This document shows, piece after piece, positions 7,835-16,357 of a stretch of 64,000 nucleotides of DNA (within the stretch, counting starts at the first letter, position 1; every line of letters begins with the position of its first letter). This DNA is from an uncultured Collinsella sp. (GTDB taxonomy: Bacteria; Actinomycetota; Coriobacteriia; Coriobacteriales; Coriobacteriaceae), in assembly GCA_900754075.1 (NCBI GenBank), contig CAAEBN010000066.1, forward strand, positions 62,001 to 126,000, given 5' to 3'. A program made the position numbers and the translations under genes. The notes under the pieces were generated by a model. It had not been told where the DNA came from. It was given only the letters and a program-made list of their open reading frames with translations, and ran no database searches.

Positions 7835-7987
7835 ATGGGCGTGTTGGGTAAGATCAACATTGGCGGAGAGGTTTCCCTCCTGGCTATAGTTCTGGTTGAG
7901 GTTGGAATCACCGTTGCGGTGATCTATCTCGTTTACAAGTTGATAAAGGCTCTCAAAAAGGTTATTGAACGAACCAAACAAGAGTAG
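7835..7987 (+). CDS. 50-residue single-pass membrane peptide
   Basis: Starts ATG at 7835, six bases after the stop of the secreted protein, and encodes MGVLGKINIGGEVSLLAIVL followed by a hydrophobic helix (about residues 13-36) and a basic tail ending KKVIERTKQE. There is no clear Shine-Dalgarno site, so it may depend on translational coupling. A terminator follows 40 bases later, making a two-gene unit. It may help export, anchor or counteract the secreted partner; function is unknown. Confidence 0.55.
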   Translation: MGVLGKINIGGEVSLLAIVLVEVGITVAVIYLVYKLIKALKKVIERTKQE

Positions 7988-8029
7988 GCGGTCAGCCCAC
8001 TCGATTTCGAACCCATTTCAGCGGGTGCC

Positions 8030-8069
8030 ATCCTCTCTGTCTGCTTCTCTGTGGGCGGAGAGGATTTTT
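8030..8069 (+). terminator. Rho-independent terminator of the secreted-protein unit
   Basis: Stem 8030-8037 with 8058-8065 (atcctctc/gagaggat) and a following run of T at 8065-8069. Confidence 0.65.
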
Positions 8070-8104
8070 CTATGACTGAGACCGCATCAGCGCCAAATCC
8101 ACGC

Positions 8105-8350
8105 CTATCCTCGACCCGTCACCTGGGGACGTTCCTTTCCAGCCGGTACTTGGGGAGACTCCTTGCCACCCGGTCGTCGTGGATGTTCTTAAACGACTAG
8201 CGATCGGGGACAGCCCTTGCCGATTGGCCGGTTTGCCGTCCGGGTTGGCAAGGACTGTCCTTTTGTGCCGGTACTTGGGGACGGTCCCCAAGTACCGGCA
8301 GATTGGGACGGTCCTTCTCGTCTGGCAGTGAAGACTGTCCCCAATGACTA
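8105..8350. repeat. cluster of R4 'ggggac' repeats
   Basis: This stretch is built of short related units such as cacctggggacgttccttt, gtacttggggagactcctt, cggggacagcccttgcc and a palindromic gtacttggggacggtcccc-aagtaccggc. Related pieces occur at about 5981-6010, 23061-23085, 27991-28035, 29495-29545 and 58880-58917. No gene is seen here. The units look like a REP-type extragenic palindrome family. Confidence 0.7.
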
Positions 8351-8356
8351 GGTAGC

Positions 8357-8388
8357 AAAACGCCCGCCGGCGGTGGTGCCGGCGGGCG
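8357..8388 (-). terminator. terminator of galM
   Basis: An 11-bp GC-only stem (8361-8371 with 8378-8388) followed on the minus strand by TTTTGCT, 28 bases after the galM stop codon. Confidence 0.8.
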
Positions 8389-8416
8389 CTGCTGTGCGAT
8401 ATGTCGCGCTGTGGGC

Positions 8417-9469
8417 TTAGTGCCTCATAAAGTGGTATTCGATCACATTGCTGTAGGGGTGACCCGGGCCCACAATGCCCTGCGGGAACAGCGGCTGGTG
8501 CGGCGTGTCGGGGTACATCTCGGCCTCGAGGGCGAAGCCGGCGCCCCAGCCATAGTTGGCATCGTCCTTGGCGTGCTCGTCGCCCAGCCAGTTGCCGGTG
8601 TAGAGCTGAACGCCCGGCGCGGTGGTGTAGTAGTCCAGCTCGCGGCCGGTCCACATCTCCTCGACGTGCATCGCGCGGCGCAGATTACGGCCGTACTGAT
8701 AGCCATCGATGCACAGGCAGTGATCGTAGCCACGGGCCTGCTTAATCTGCGGGTCGTCGGCCTCCATGCCGGGAGCGACGGGACGCAGCTCGCGGAAGTC
8801 AAACGGCGTGCCCTCGACCGGAGCGATCTCGCCGGTGGGGATGTTCTGCTCGTTAATGGGCAGGTAATGGGCAGCGTTGGCAACAAAGAAGTGCTCGCAG
8901 TCCATGCCGGCGTTATGACCGGCAAGGTTAAAGTACGTGTGGTTGGTCATGGACACGTAGGTTGCGCGGTCGCTCTCGCAGCCATACTCGATGCGGAAGA
9001 CGCCGGTGCGCGTCACGGTAAACACGGCCGTAAAGGTGCGGTTGCCGGGTAGGCCCAGCTCGCCATCCTCAAGCGAGGTGGTCATGCGAACGGCGTTGTG
9101 AGTCTCGTCGAGTTCAACGTCCCACACGCGTTTATGCAGGCCGTGCTCAAGGTCGCTGTGAAGGTTGTTGGCGCCCTCGTTGGCGGGCATATGCCAGTCC
9201 GTGCCGGCGATGGTGATCGTGGCGCCTGCGGTGCGGTTGGCCACAGGGCCGATGGTCGCGCCAAAGCAGGCGGGGTTGTCAAAGTAATCCTCGAGCCTAT
9301 CGAAGCCCAGCACCACATCGCGCACGTTGCCGGGAATGTCGGGCACATCGATACCCAGCACGGTGGCGCCATAGTCCATAATGCGAACGCAGATCTCGGG
9401 CCCGTTGAGGGTGTAACGATGAACGGGGGTACCGCACGGCGCGGTGCCGAAAAGCTCGGAAGTGATCAT
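8417..9469 (-). CDS. galM: aldose 1-epimerase (galactose mutarotase)
   Basis: A 350-residue GalM that interconverts alpha and beta aldose anomers in the cytoplasm. Recognisable elements are GATVLGIDVPD, GPVANRTAG, NNLHSD with a catalytic His, NHTYFNLAGH with the second His, RGYDHC, PGVQLYTGNW and the late FALEAEMYPD with the catalytic Glu region. The start at 9469 has AGGAACC nine bases upstream; the open frame reaches 20 codons further without a better start. It is divergent from the DeoR regulator, sharing a 206-bp intergenic region that carries a LacR-type motif, so it may belong to the same regulon. Confidence 0.93.
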   Translation of the reverse strand: MITSELFGTAPCGTPVHRYTLNGPEICVRIMDYGATVLGIDVPDIPGNVRDVVLGFDRLEDYFDNPACFGATIGPVANRTAGATITIAGTDWHMPANEGANNLHSDLEHGLHKRVWDVELDETHNAVRMTTSLEDGELGLPGNRTFTAVFTVTRTGVFRIEYGCESDRATYVSMTNHTYFNLAGHNAGMDCEHFFVANAAHYLPINEQNIPTGEIAPVEGTPFDFRELRPVAPGMEADDPQIKQARGYDHCLCIDGYQYGRNLRRAMHVEEMWTGRELDYYTTAPGVQLYTGNWLGDEHAKDDANYGWGAGFALEAEMYPDTPHQPLFPQGIVGPGHPYSNVIEYHFMRH

Positions 9470-9622
9470 TTGGTTCCTAACATCGAGGTATTTCCGACAA
9501 ACTGTAGCGCGAACAGGCGAGATTATCACTACACCCCACTAAAGCAGGGGGTATTTTTCTCAAAAAAGTGATGATTGGAGCTGGGTGGGCGTTCATTTTT
9601 GATGCGTACGAGTCTGATACAA

Positions 9623-9644
9623 TTTGTTCGTTACTGTTTGAATG
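9623..9644. promoter_or_regulatory. candidate LacR operator
   Basis: The sequence gttactgtttgaatg (9630-9644), with an upstream tttgttc, recurs at 24380-24394 before lacA (14 of 15 identical) and in part at 22476-22490 before lacF. The shared motif in front of the DeoR regulator and two lac operons suggests its binding site. Confidence 0.5.
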
Positions 9645-9675
9645 ATATGCGCGCAAAGAACGGCGAGGATTCATC

Positions 9676-10440
9676 GTGATTAAGGCAGAGCGACAGGATA
9701 AGGTTCGTCAGCTGCTCGAGGAGCAGGGCACGGTCTCGGTCAAGGAGATTTCGGATGCACTGGGCGTCTCGGATATGACGATCCGTCGCGATCTTGAGGA
9801 GCTTGCGAGCCTGGGCGAGATCGAGCGCGTGCACGGCGGAGCCCGCAGTGCACAGGGCCGTCCCCACGCTATGCTGCGCCACGAGTACTCGCACAGCGAA
9901 AAGCGCACCAAGCATGCCGAGGAAAAGCTGCAGATTGCGCGCCGTGCTGTGGAGCTTATCGAGGAAGGCTCGACCATCTTTTTGGGCACGGGCACCACGG
10001 TTGAGCAGATGGCCTCGATGCTGCCGGCGTTTCGCCTGCGCATTGTGACCAATTCGCTTTCGGTGTTTAACCTGCTCGAGGCGCGCGAAGACTGCGACCT
10101 GTGCCTGGTGGGCGGCATGTACCGCCGCCGCACCGCCGCTTTTGTGGGACCAACAGCCGAGGATACCCTGCGTGCGCTGGGCATCGATGCGGCGTTTATC
10201 GGCGCCAACGGCATTCTGGATGGCGACGTGTCTACGTCCAACATGGACGAGGGCCGTATCCAGCAGCTCGCCTTTAGCAAGGCCGACTCGCGCTATCTGA
10301 TCGCCGACTCCAGCAAAATTGGTAAGCGCGACTTCTATACCTTCTGCCGCCTGGACAGCTTGGACGCCGTGGTGTGCGAGCCGAGCATCTCCGCCGAGGA
10401 CCGTGCCGCCATCGAGGAGCACACGCAGGTCATTTGCTAG
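9676..10440 (+). CDS. lacR: DeoR-family repressor, probable LacR
   Basis: A 254-residue DeoR-family regulator: N-terminal winged HTH (residues 1-57, with VSVKEISDALGVSDMTIRRD), then a DeoRC sugar-phosphate sensor (GTGTTVEQMA phosphate loop, VTNSLSVFN, LVGGMYRRRT, AFIGANGI, KIGKRDFY). It starts with GTG behind GAGGAT. LacR-type DeoR proteins repress tagatose-6-phosphate lac operons and are released by tagatose-6-P. A motif shared with the lacF and lacA upstream regions makes it the likely regulator of those units; this assignment is inferred. Confidence 0.8.
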   Translation: MIKAERQDKVRQLLEEQGTVSVKEISDALGVSDMTIRRDLEELASLGEIERVHGGARSAQGRPHAMLRHEYSHSEKRTKHAEEKLQIARRAVELIEEGSTIFLGTGTTVEQMASMLPAFRLRIVTNSLSVFNLLEAREDCDLCLVGGMYRRRTAAFVGPTAEDTLRALGIDAAFIGANGILDGDVSTSNMDEGRIQQLAFSKADSRYLIADSSKIGKRDFYTFCRLDSLDAVVCEPSISAEDRAAIEEHTQVIC

Positions 10441-11697
10441 CTAGCGCAGCAGGAGATACTTCTGCCCTCTGCCGGCGCCTTCAACTGTAGCCAGGCCCGT
10501 CTCAACGAGTTTTTTGAGGATGCGAAGTAGCTTCGAGCGGCTAAAGGTAACTTTGGCCGCAAGCGCACTTGTCGATTGGGGATGCACTTCACTCAGCAGT
10601 TCAAATACGGTAAGATCGTCGCCTTCGAGCCCGGGGTTATCCATGAGTAGGGGAAGTGTGACCACAATAGCGTTGTCCGAAACTTGAAAACGAGGCTTTT
10701 TGATGCTGTCTTTATAGGTGTCTCGAATTCGCATAATGCCCGTACCGAATGCCTCGATAAGGCCCAGGCGCAAAAAGACTTCGGCAAGAATGCGGTTACG
10801 CCTAACGGACAGCATATCGGACAGGTACTCATCGACAGTCATGCTTGCCGGTAATCCGCCGGGTGAGGCGACTTCTACCCGGTCGTCGAACATCGAGATG
10901 CGGATGTGCGCTGGTACATCCCAGGTCCTATGAACGATTGCGTTGGTTATTGCCTCACGGAACGCCTCAAGTGGAATGGGCTCCTTGCGGATTCGTTCCA
11001 TTCCCTTGATCTCTTCGTAGCAGTACTGAGCTTCGAATAGCTCAAGAGCACTGTCAATTTCAGTTAAAACTGATGCATGCTCAAGGGTCTTGCGCTGCTT
11101 AATGAGGTTGATAGTGTCACCAAACACTGCAATGTCGATGCCTGGGAAGCCGTTCTCGTCCGCGAGCAGCTCTGCTGCATTATTGTAGGTCCCGGTCTCA
11201 TCGAGCAGGCCGAGGGTTTTGAGAGTGTCGGTTGTGAACGACTGAAGCGCTAACTTTGCAGTTAGACGATTCTCTAAAACGGTGAAAGATAGATCTTGCT
11301 TGCTTGCCGGGAGCTGTTCAAAGGAGAGATTCTGGCCCTCGAGCACAAGGCGCGAAAGACCTAGGGTATCAACTGGTATAGTCGCTGTGTCATTGCGCTT
11401 GTACGCCTTCGAGCGGTATAGATAAGGCTTCGATCTGCCGGGAAAGACCGTAAGCTCAACGGTTGCATCGGGCTCGTTGATTTTTAGGGAGTAATCGGGC
11501 TGGGGGATGATCGAATCGTTAATCTTGTTTTCGATATCCAAGCAGGTCTGCTTGGGGTCATCGAGGCCAACGATTTTTCCGGCGTCGTTAATTCCAAATA
11601 GGACACGCCCACCCGTGCTGTTTGCATAAGCGGAGACGGTTTTGAGGAACGAATTGGTGACGCTTTCCTTGAACTCAAGATCCTTTGTCTCTTGCAT
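10441..11697 (-). CDS. Schlafen AlbA-2 / HATPase-fold transcriptional regulator
   Basis: A 418-residue protein of the ATP-binding AlbA family (COG2865). It has an N-terminal Schlafen AlbA_2 domain (DLEFKESVTNSFLKTVSAYA, GGRVLFGINDAG), a middle HATPase-like domain (FREAITNAIVHRTW, then ASPGGLP and FGTGIMRIRDTY), and a C-terminal winged helix (SALAAKVTFSRSKLLRILKK). These proteins are predicted regulators, often linked to mobile or stress loci; their targets are unknown. The gene is preceded by a remarkable palindromic array (11722-11840), probably its own operator. Its stop codon abuts that of lacR. Confidence 0.82.
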   Translation of the reverse strand: MQETKDLEFKESVTNSFLKTVSAYANSTGGRVLFGINDAGKIVGLDDPKQTCLDIENKINDSIIPQPDYSLKINEPDATVELTVFPGRSKPYLYRSKAYKRNDTATIPVDTLGLSRLVLEGQNLSFEQLPASKQDLSFTVLENRLTAKLALQSFTTDTLKTLGLLDETGTYNNAAELLADENGFPGIDIAVFGDTINLIKQRKTLEHASVLTEIDSALELFEAQYCYEEIKGMERIRKEPIPLEAFREAITNAIVHRTWDVPAHIRISMFDDRVEVASPGGLPASMTVDEYLSDMLSVRRNRILAEVFLRLGLIEAFGTGIMRIRDTYKDSIKKPRFQVSDNAIVVTLPLLMDNPGLEGDDLTVFELLSEVHPQSTSALAAKVTFSRSKLLRILKKLVETGLATVEGAGRGQKYLLLR

Positions 11698-11721
11698 CGT
11701 AGTGCTCCGTTTCGCTTTAAC

Positions 11722-11840
11722 TTGACGTGCAAAATGACACGTAAAATTTTACATGGCATTTTGCACGTCAAAATTATGACACGAAAAAATTTGCGCGCCA
11801 TTTTACGCGTCAACGTGACGCGAAATGACGCGCAAATGCG
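11722..11840. promoter_or_regulatory. palindromic operator-like array upstream of the AlbA gene
   Basis: At least seven copies of a 10-12-base half-site close to TTTRCRYGTCA, in alternating orientation, fill the 120 bases before the AlbA regulator (for example ttgacgtgcaaaa, tttgcgcgccattttacgcg, cgtcaacgtgacgcg). No repeat of this type is seen elsewhere in the window. The density and position suggest cooperative autoregulation. Confidence 0.6.
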
Positions 11841-11866
11841 CTCGGGCCAACCGTTCAGCTTGCAAA

Positions 11867-12172
11867 TTAGATCAGGCGGGCGTAGTCCTGTGATTGATGA
11901 AAGATGTGGGCGATATAGATTGTTTCGTGCTCAAACTTGTAGAGGCACACGTAGTTGTTGACGGGAAACGATTGGTAATTACGTGCCGCCAGCTCTTGCA
12001 TGTGCGAAAGGGGACGTAGGAGCGGCTGCTCGCGAAGCAGATCAAGCTGATATTCAAACTCAGCGACAAAATTGCCTGCTGCGCGCGGATTCTTGAGGAT
12101 TTGGGCAAGGTATCCGACGATACTCTCGTACTCATATCGCGCGCTTTTGAGTATGACGACGTTATAGGTCAT
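11867..12172 (-). CDS. RelE/ParE-family toxin
   Basis: A 101-residue RelE/ParE-type toxin: KSARYEYESIVGYLAQ at the N-terminus, LREQPLLRPLSHMQEL, then NYVCLYKFEHETIYIAHIFH with the conserved beta-strand and a late basic/aromatic end. Most RelE members cleave mRNA at the ribosome while ParE members poison gyrase; the subgroup is not resolved. Its start overlaps the end of the antitoxin gene by 11 bases, the usual TA order. Confidence 0.85.
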   Translation of the reverse strand: MTYNVVILKSARYEYESIVGYLAQILKNPRAAGNFVAEFEYQLDLLREQPLLRPLSHMQELAARNYQSFPVNNYVCLYKFEHETIYIAHIFHQSQDYARLI

Positions 12173-12428
12173 ATTTGTCTCGTATCGAAGCCGCGAAGGA
12201 TTCGTAATCGCTGTAGTCGCCTTGCGATATTTCGTCTTCTGCCAACATCATACGAGACAGCAGTTTTGCCTTGGCGATTTCTTCTTGCATGAGGCGATAC
12301 TGGTCGCTGCTGATGCAGTGCATGGCCTCGTAGCCGTTCTTGGTTACGGTAACGTCGCGCTCAGACTCAACAAGTGCGGTGAATGTGGCGGTGTCCTTCA
12401 TGTCTCGGACGGGTACACAAGCGGACAT
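12162..12428 (-). CDS. Phd/YefM-type antitoxin
   Basis: An 88-residue antitoxin beginning MSACVPVRDMKDTATF, then ERDVTVTKNGYEAMHCIS, the Phd/YefM DNA-binding fold, followed by a helical acidic tail that would wrap the toxin. The start at 12428 has AAAGGAGG six bases upstream; an upstream in-frame ATG at 12464 lacks a site. TA antitoxins of this family repress their own promoter. Confidence 0.82.
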   Translation of the reverse strand: MSACVPVRDMKDTATFTALVESERDVTVTKNGYEAMHCISSDQYRLMQEEIAKAKLLSRMMLAEDEISQGDYSDYESFAASIRDKYDL

Positions 12429-12496
12429 GGGTACCTCCTTTGCGTCGTGACACAATTGTACCACGGTGTGTTCAAGTGACCGGTACCGTCGGATCG

Positions 12497-12712
12497 TCTC
12501 AATCTGTAACAGGTAGGGACCAAAAGCTCGGCTAGATGTTACGGATCGAGATTTTGTCTATCCAGCTATCACCTTTGTCTCGATCTGTAACAGCTGGGGG
12601 TGAAAAACTCAACTAGATGTTACAGATTGAGATCTCTCGGCCCAGTCATTCCGTTCATCTTGATCTGTAACAGGTGGGACCGAAAAATTGGTCTACGTGT
12701 TACAGATCGAGA
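12497..12712. repeat. R1 array A: three 55-bp palindromic units
   Basis: Units at 12497-12551, 12578-12632 and 12658-12712. Each has 15-bp arms of the type tctcaatctgtaaca and tgttacagattgaga around a conserved 25-nt loop (ggtagggaccaaaagctcgg...). Spacers are 26 and 25 nt, giving a period of about 80. The array lies 94 bases after the lacG copy 1 stop codon. There is no T-tract, so it does not look like a simple terminator. The rest of 12429-12806 holds nothing else recognised. Confidence 0.9.
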
Positions 12713-12806
12713 CAAATGATTCGCTCGGGCTCACCAAAAACAAAAAGGCCACATGCGAACCCGTGGAGGGATTCGTATGCGGCCGACAGGGGGTATGCGG
12801 CAAAAG

Positions 12807-14228
12807 TTAGGCCATGAGCAGGCCAGTCTCCGCGACGTTCTTGTACCAGTACGCGCTCGCCTTGGGATAGCGCTTCTGGGTCTCAAAGTCGATGTAGAAC
12901 AGGCCATAGCGCTTGTTGTAGCCGTTGGTCCAGGAGAACTGGTCCTGCAGCGACCACACAAAGTAGCCGTCAACGTTCACGCCGCCGTCGATCGCCTTGA
13001 GGATCCACGCGAGATGCTGGCGCATGTAGTCGATACGAGGGGCGTCGTCGATAAAGCCATCCTCGAAGTCGTCCTTATAGCCCATGCCGTTCTCGGTGAT
13101 GTAGATCTTCTTGTAGTTGGGGTAATCGTTCTTAATGCGCAGCAGCAGGTCGTAGAGGCCCTCGGGATAGATAATCCAGTCCCAATCGGTGGTGGGAACG
13201 CCTTCGCGCACGCATGACTCGCCAACGCCCTTGAGGAACCAGCGCGAGGAGCCCTTGTCGCCGGTGCCATTGTGGTTGATGTCGTTTTCGCCCTCGGCGG
13301 CACGCAGGAACTGGCACTTGTAGGTGTTGACGCCCAGGCAATCGTTATAGGGGAGCGCGGCGGTCAGCGCGGCGATGTCCTCGTCGCGGACGTCGAGCTC
13401 GCCGCCGGCGATATGGGCCAGCTTGGTCGCAGCCTCCATGGTGTCGGCTGCATAGTGGCCGCGGAAGGTGGCGTCGAGTACCCAGCGGTTGTTGATGACG
13501 TCGGCCATGCGGGCCGCCTCGCAGTCGGCAGCGCTGTTGGGGTCGAGGGGATACTTGGGCTCCAGGTTCTGGACAATGCCGATCTCGCCCTCAAAGCCGC
13601 CCTCATGGAAGGCGACGACGGCCTTGGCGTGGGCCACCATCATGTTGTGCATGAGCTGGAAGGCCTTGTCCAGGCGATACTTCTCGCCGTGCGGCCAGTT
13701 GCCGACGATAAAGCTGCCCTCGGCGGTCGCGGGAATCTCGTTAAAGGTAAACCAGTGCTTGACCTCGGTGAACTCGGCAAAGCAGAACTTGGCGTACTCG
13801 ACAAAGGCATCGATGGTCGTGCGCGTCAGGAAGCCCTCGCCGCCGTTCTGGTAAAAGGCCTCGGGCGTATCAAAGTGATCGAGCGTGACATAAGGGATAA
13901 CGTCTGCTTTATTGCAGGTGGCAAAAAGCTCGTGATAGAAGGCAACACCCTCGGGGTTGATTTCTCCGGTGCCGTTGGGGAAGATACGGCTCCAGGCGAT
14001 GGAGACGCGAATGCCGTTAATGCCGAAGCGCTGGCACAGGTCGATATCGACCGGGTACTTGTTGTAGAAACCGCTTGCGGGGTCAGGGGAGAAGCGACCC
14101 TGAGCTGCCAGGAAATCGTCCCAGGGCACTTTGCCCTTGCCGTGTGTGCGGGTCTCGCCCTCAACCTGGTAAGCAGCGGTGGCGCCGCCAAACACAAAGC
14201 CGTCGGGGAACTGCATGGGGTTGGTCAT
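12807..14228 (-). CDS. lacG: 6-phospho-beta-galactosidase, GH1 (copy 1)
   Basis: A 473-residue glycoside hydrolase family 1 enzyme that cleaves lactose-6-phosphate to glucose and galactose-6-phosphate. The acid/base Glu164 lies in TFNEI and the nucleophile Glu379 in YITENG. The phosphate-binding triad Ser432, Lys439, Tyr441 is seen in FSWTNGYNKRYG, spaced as in lactococcal LacG. Similarity to LacG runs along the whole length (FGGATAAYQVEG; TDWDWIIYPEGLYD). A 6-phospho-beta-glucosidase role is the alternative. The start at 14228 has AAAGGATG upstream. It is co-transcribed with the EIICB gene 75 bases upstream. Confidence 0.9.
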   Translation of the reverse strand: MTNPMQFPDGFVFGGATAAYQVEGETRTHGKGKVPWDDFLAAQGRFSPDPASGFYNKYPVDIDLCQRFGINGIRVSIAWSRIFPNGTGEINPEGVAFYHELFATCNKADVIPYVTLDHFDTPEAFYQNGGEGFLTRTTIDAFVEYAKFCFAEFTEVKHWFTFNEIPATAEGSFIVGNWPHGEKYRLDKAFQLMHNMMVAHAKAVVAFHEGGFEGEIGIVQNLEPKYPLDPNSAADCEAARMADVINNRWVLDATFRGHYAADTMEAATKLAHIAGGELDVRDEDIAALTAALPYNDCLGVNTYKCQFLRAAEGENDINHNGTGDKGSSRWFLKGVGESCVREGVPTTDWDWIIYPEGLYDLLLRIKNDYPNYKKIYITENGMGYKDDFEDGFIDDAPRIDYMRQHLAWILKAIDGGVNVDGYFVWSLQDQFSWTNGYNKRYGLFYIDFETQKRYPKASAYWYKNVAETGLLMA

Positions 14229-14303
14229 GAGGCATCCTTTCTGTGGGATACGAATAGGGGGAGGTGCCCGAAATGGGGATCCGGGCACCAACAGGGGGAG
14301 GAG

Positions 14304-16082
14304 CTAGTTGAGGTTCTCGCGGAGCCACTTGATGGCGCCGGCGGGGTCGCGGGTAAGGTCGATATATTCCTTGCCGCGCGGGGCGAGCAGCTTAATGCCC
14401 AGACGGTCGGTGTCGGCCTTCATGTCGTTGTAGTAGCTACGAACCTGCGGGGCGAGCACGATAACGTCGTACTGATCCATGATGGCAGTGTGCTGGCCAT
14501 AGGCGCCTGCGGAGGAAGCGATGTTCTCTCCGGTCTGTGCGGCACCTTCCTTGATGGCATTGGCGAGCATGGCAGAGGTGCCGGCGCCGGCGCACAGGAC
14601 GAGGACCTTCAGGCCGTCGACATCCTTCTTAGCGGATGCATCGACTGCGGGCTCGGGCTGATCGACGACAGGCTTGCTGTCGACGGCGGCAGCGGTCGTC
14701 TCGACGGAAGCGGTAGTTTGCTCGACAGCGGGCGCAGAGGCGTTGGCGGCGACGGCAGCAGCGCCATCGGACTCGAGACCCAGCTCGGCGGCGCGCTCGG
14801 CCTCCTGGTCGCAGAGCAGCTTATCGTATGCCTTCAAGAACGGCAGGTAGATGATGGCGTCCAGCAAGATGATGATCGCGACAAATACCAGGGCGATAAG
14901 CTGGAAGTTCGTGGTGATGAAGATACCGATGGGGGCGGGGGTGGCCCAAGGCACCACGAAGGAGAAACCGTTCATACCCACGTTATCGATAAAGAACTTG
15001 GCAACACTCACGTTGACGCAGCCGGCGGCAACAAAGGGGATGAGCATGTAGGGGTTAAGGATCATCGGCGCGCCAAAGAGCAGCGGTTCGTTGACGGCGA
15101 AGGCAACAGGAACAATCGAGGCCTTACCGACGGCCTTGAGCTGCTTGGACTTCATAAAGAGAATCAGCAGAAGCGGCACGATGAACGTGGCGCCGGTGCC
15201 GCCGAACTCACCCACGAGCGACATGTTAAAGGTGAGGGAGTGGGCGGGGTGGCCACCGGCCAGCAGAACCTGCAGGTTCTCGGCCTGGTTGGCAAGACGG
15301 ATGGGGTCGATGCCCGGCTGGACGATCGAGGGGCCGTGGACGCCGATGAACCAGAAGAACGCGGTGCCTGCCTGGATAAGGATAAGACCAGGATAGGTTT
15401 CTGCAGCGGTAAAGAGCGGGGAGAGCAGTTTGATAAGCAGTTCGGAGAACGGAACACCCATGAGGTTGCGCACGACGACATCGATGATGCCGCAGATGAT
15501 GACGGCGCCGCCAAAGGGGATGATGTCGCGGAAGTTCTGAGCGATGGCGCCCGGAACCTCCTTGGGCAGCTTAATGGTCAGATCGCGCGAGACGCAGAAC
15601 TTATAGACCCACACGGTAATGAACGCGGCGATATAGGCCGAGAACAGACCGCGCGTGCCCATGCTGGTGCAATCGAAGACCGAAAGCTCGGAGCCGTTGA
15701 GCTTGGTGGTGAACTGCGTGACTGCGAGCAGCAGCATGCTGCACTGGGCGGCCACCATGGTGGAGCCGTCGTTGAGCACTTTGCCGGCGGGCATGCGACG
15801 GTTCATGGACGCCGTAAAGTTCTTGGCGGTGGTGCCGGCAACCATGATGCCCATGACGCCCATGGTGAAGTTATACAGCTTGTTGCACCAGTCGATGAGC
15901 GGCTGGGGCAGCGTAATACCAACTACGCCGGGAAGCGTGGCGATCAGCAGAAAGATCGAAGAGGTAAGGACGATGGGCATGCACCCAAGGAATCCGTCCT
16001 TGATGGCCTGGAGGTAGACGTTCCTCGAGATCTTCTCAAAGAACGGCTGATGCTTTTCGAGCATCTTTACGATGGCGTCCAT
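14304..16082 (-). CDS. lacE: lactose-type PTS EIICB (copy 1)
   Basis: A 592-residue fused transporter: N-terminal EIIC membrane domain (about residues 1-425) and C-terminal EIIB (about 490-592) with the phosphorylated Cys497 in VLVLCAGAGTS, joined by an Ala/Val/Thr-rich linker. EIIC motifs include HGPSIVQPG, GEFGGTGATF and NEPLLFGAP. It imports and phosphorylates a beta-galactoside; lactose is inferred from LacG beside it. The EIIA partner is probably the single lacF at 22573. The operon is divergent from LacI copy 1, with palindromic operators between. Confidence 0.92.
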   Translation of the reverse strand: MDAIVKMLEKHQPFFEKISRNVYLQAIKDGFLGCMPIVLTSSIFLLIATLPGVVGITLPQPLIDWCNKLYNFTMGVMGIMVAGTTAKNFTASMNRRMPAGKVLNDGSTMVAAQCSMLLLAVTQFTTKLNGSELSVFDCTSMGTRGLFSAYIAAFITVWVYKFCVSRDLTIKLPKEVPGAIAQNFRDIIPFGGAVIICGIIDVVVRNLMGVPFSELLIKLLSPLFTAAETYPGLILIQAGTAFFWFIGVHGPSIVQPGIDPIRLANQAENLQVLLAGGHPAHSLTFNMSLVGEFGGTGATFIVPLLLILFMKSKQLKAVGKASIVPVAFAVNEPLLFGAPMILNPYMLIPFVAAGCVNVSVAKFFIDNVGMNGFSFVVPWATPAPIGIFITTNFQLIALVFVAIIILLDAIIYLPFLKAYDKLLCDQEAERAAELGLESDGAAAVAANASAPAVEQTTASVETTAAAVDSKPVVDQPEPAVDASAKKDVDGLKVLVLCAGAGTSAMLANAIKEGAAQTGENIASSAGAYGQHTAIMDQYDVIVLAPQVRSYYNDMKADTDRLGIKLLAPRGKEYIDLTRDPAGAIKWLRENLN

Positions 16083-16184
16083 AGAGCTCCTTTGCTACTT
16101 GATGCACGATGCATGTGGATGGAACTGGTCGTCGATGGATGGTCAGGACTGCCCGGAAGCCTTCCTGCTTAAGGAAGGCATTGC

Positions 16185-16229
16185 GAAATGACAACGTTGT
16201 CATTTCGTTAATGACAACGTAAGACATTT
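16185..16229. promoter_or_regulatory. LacI-type operators between lacE copy 1 and lacI copy 1
   Basis: A perfect 22-bp palindrome (16185-16206, gaaatgacaacgttgtcatttc) is followed at 16209-16229 by a second, imperfect copy (taatgacaacgtaagacattt). The central AACGTT and flanking AATG/CATT match the sites before lacE copy 2. The region lies in the divergent promoter and likely binds the adjacent LacI protein. Confidence 0.75.
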
Positions 16230-16357
16230 CTGGAAGAGCAACAAGGATATAAGGGCGAGCGGTCGATATTGTCCGGTGAATGGTTGATTTATCAGTCGGG
16301 CAGGTAGTGTATGCTAGAACGCAAAAAACAAGCGATAGAGAACCGAGTGGAGAAGCA

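Noticed and set aside
12497..12712. R1 array as a CRISPR
   Set aside because: Repeats are long palindromes with conserved loops and nearly equal short spacers, only three units per array, and no cas genes are present.
13272..16172. 966-codon open frame on the plus strand
   Set aside because: Antisense to lacG and lacE copy 1; composition Gly/Val/Asp-rich as expected for a mirror frame and no recognisable domain.
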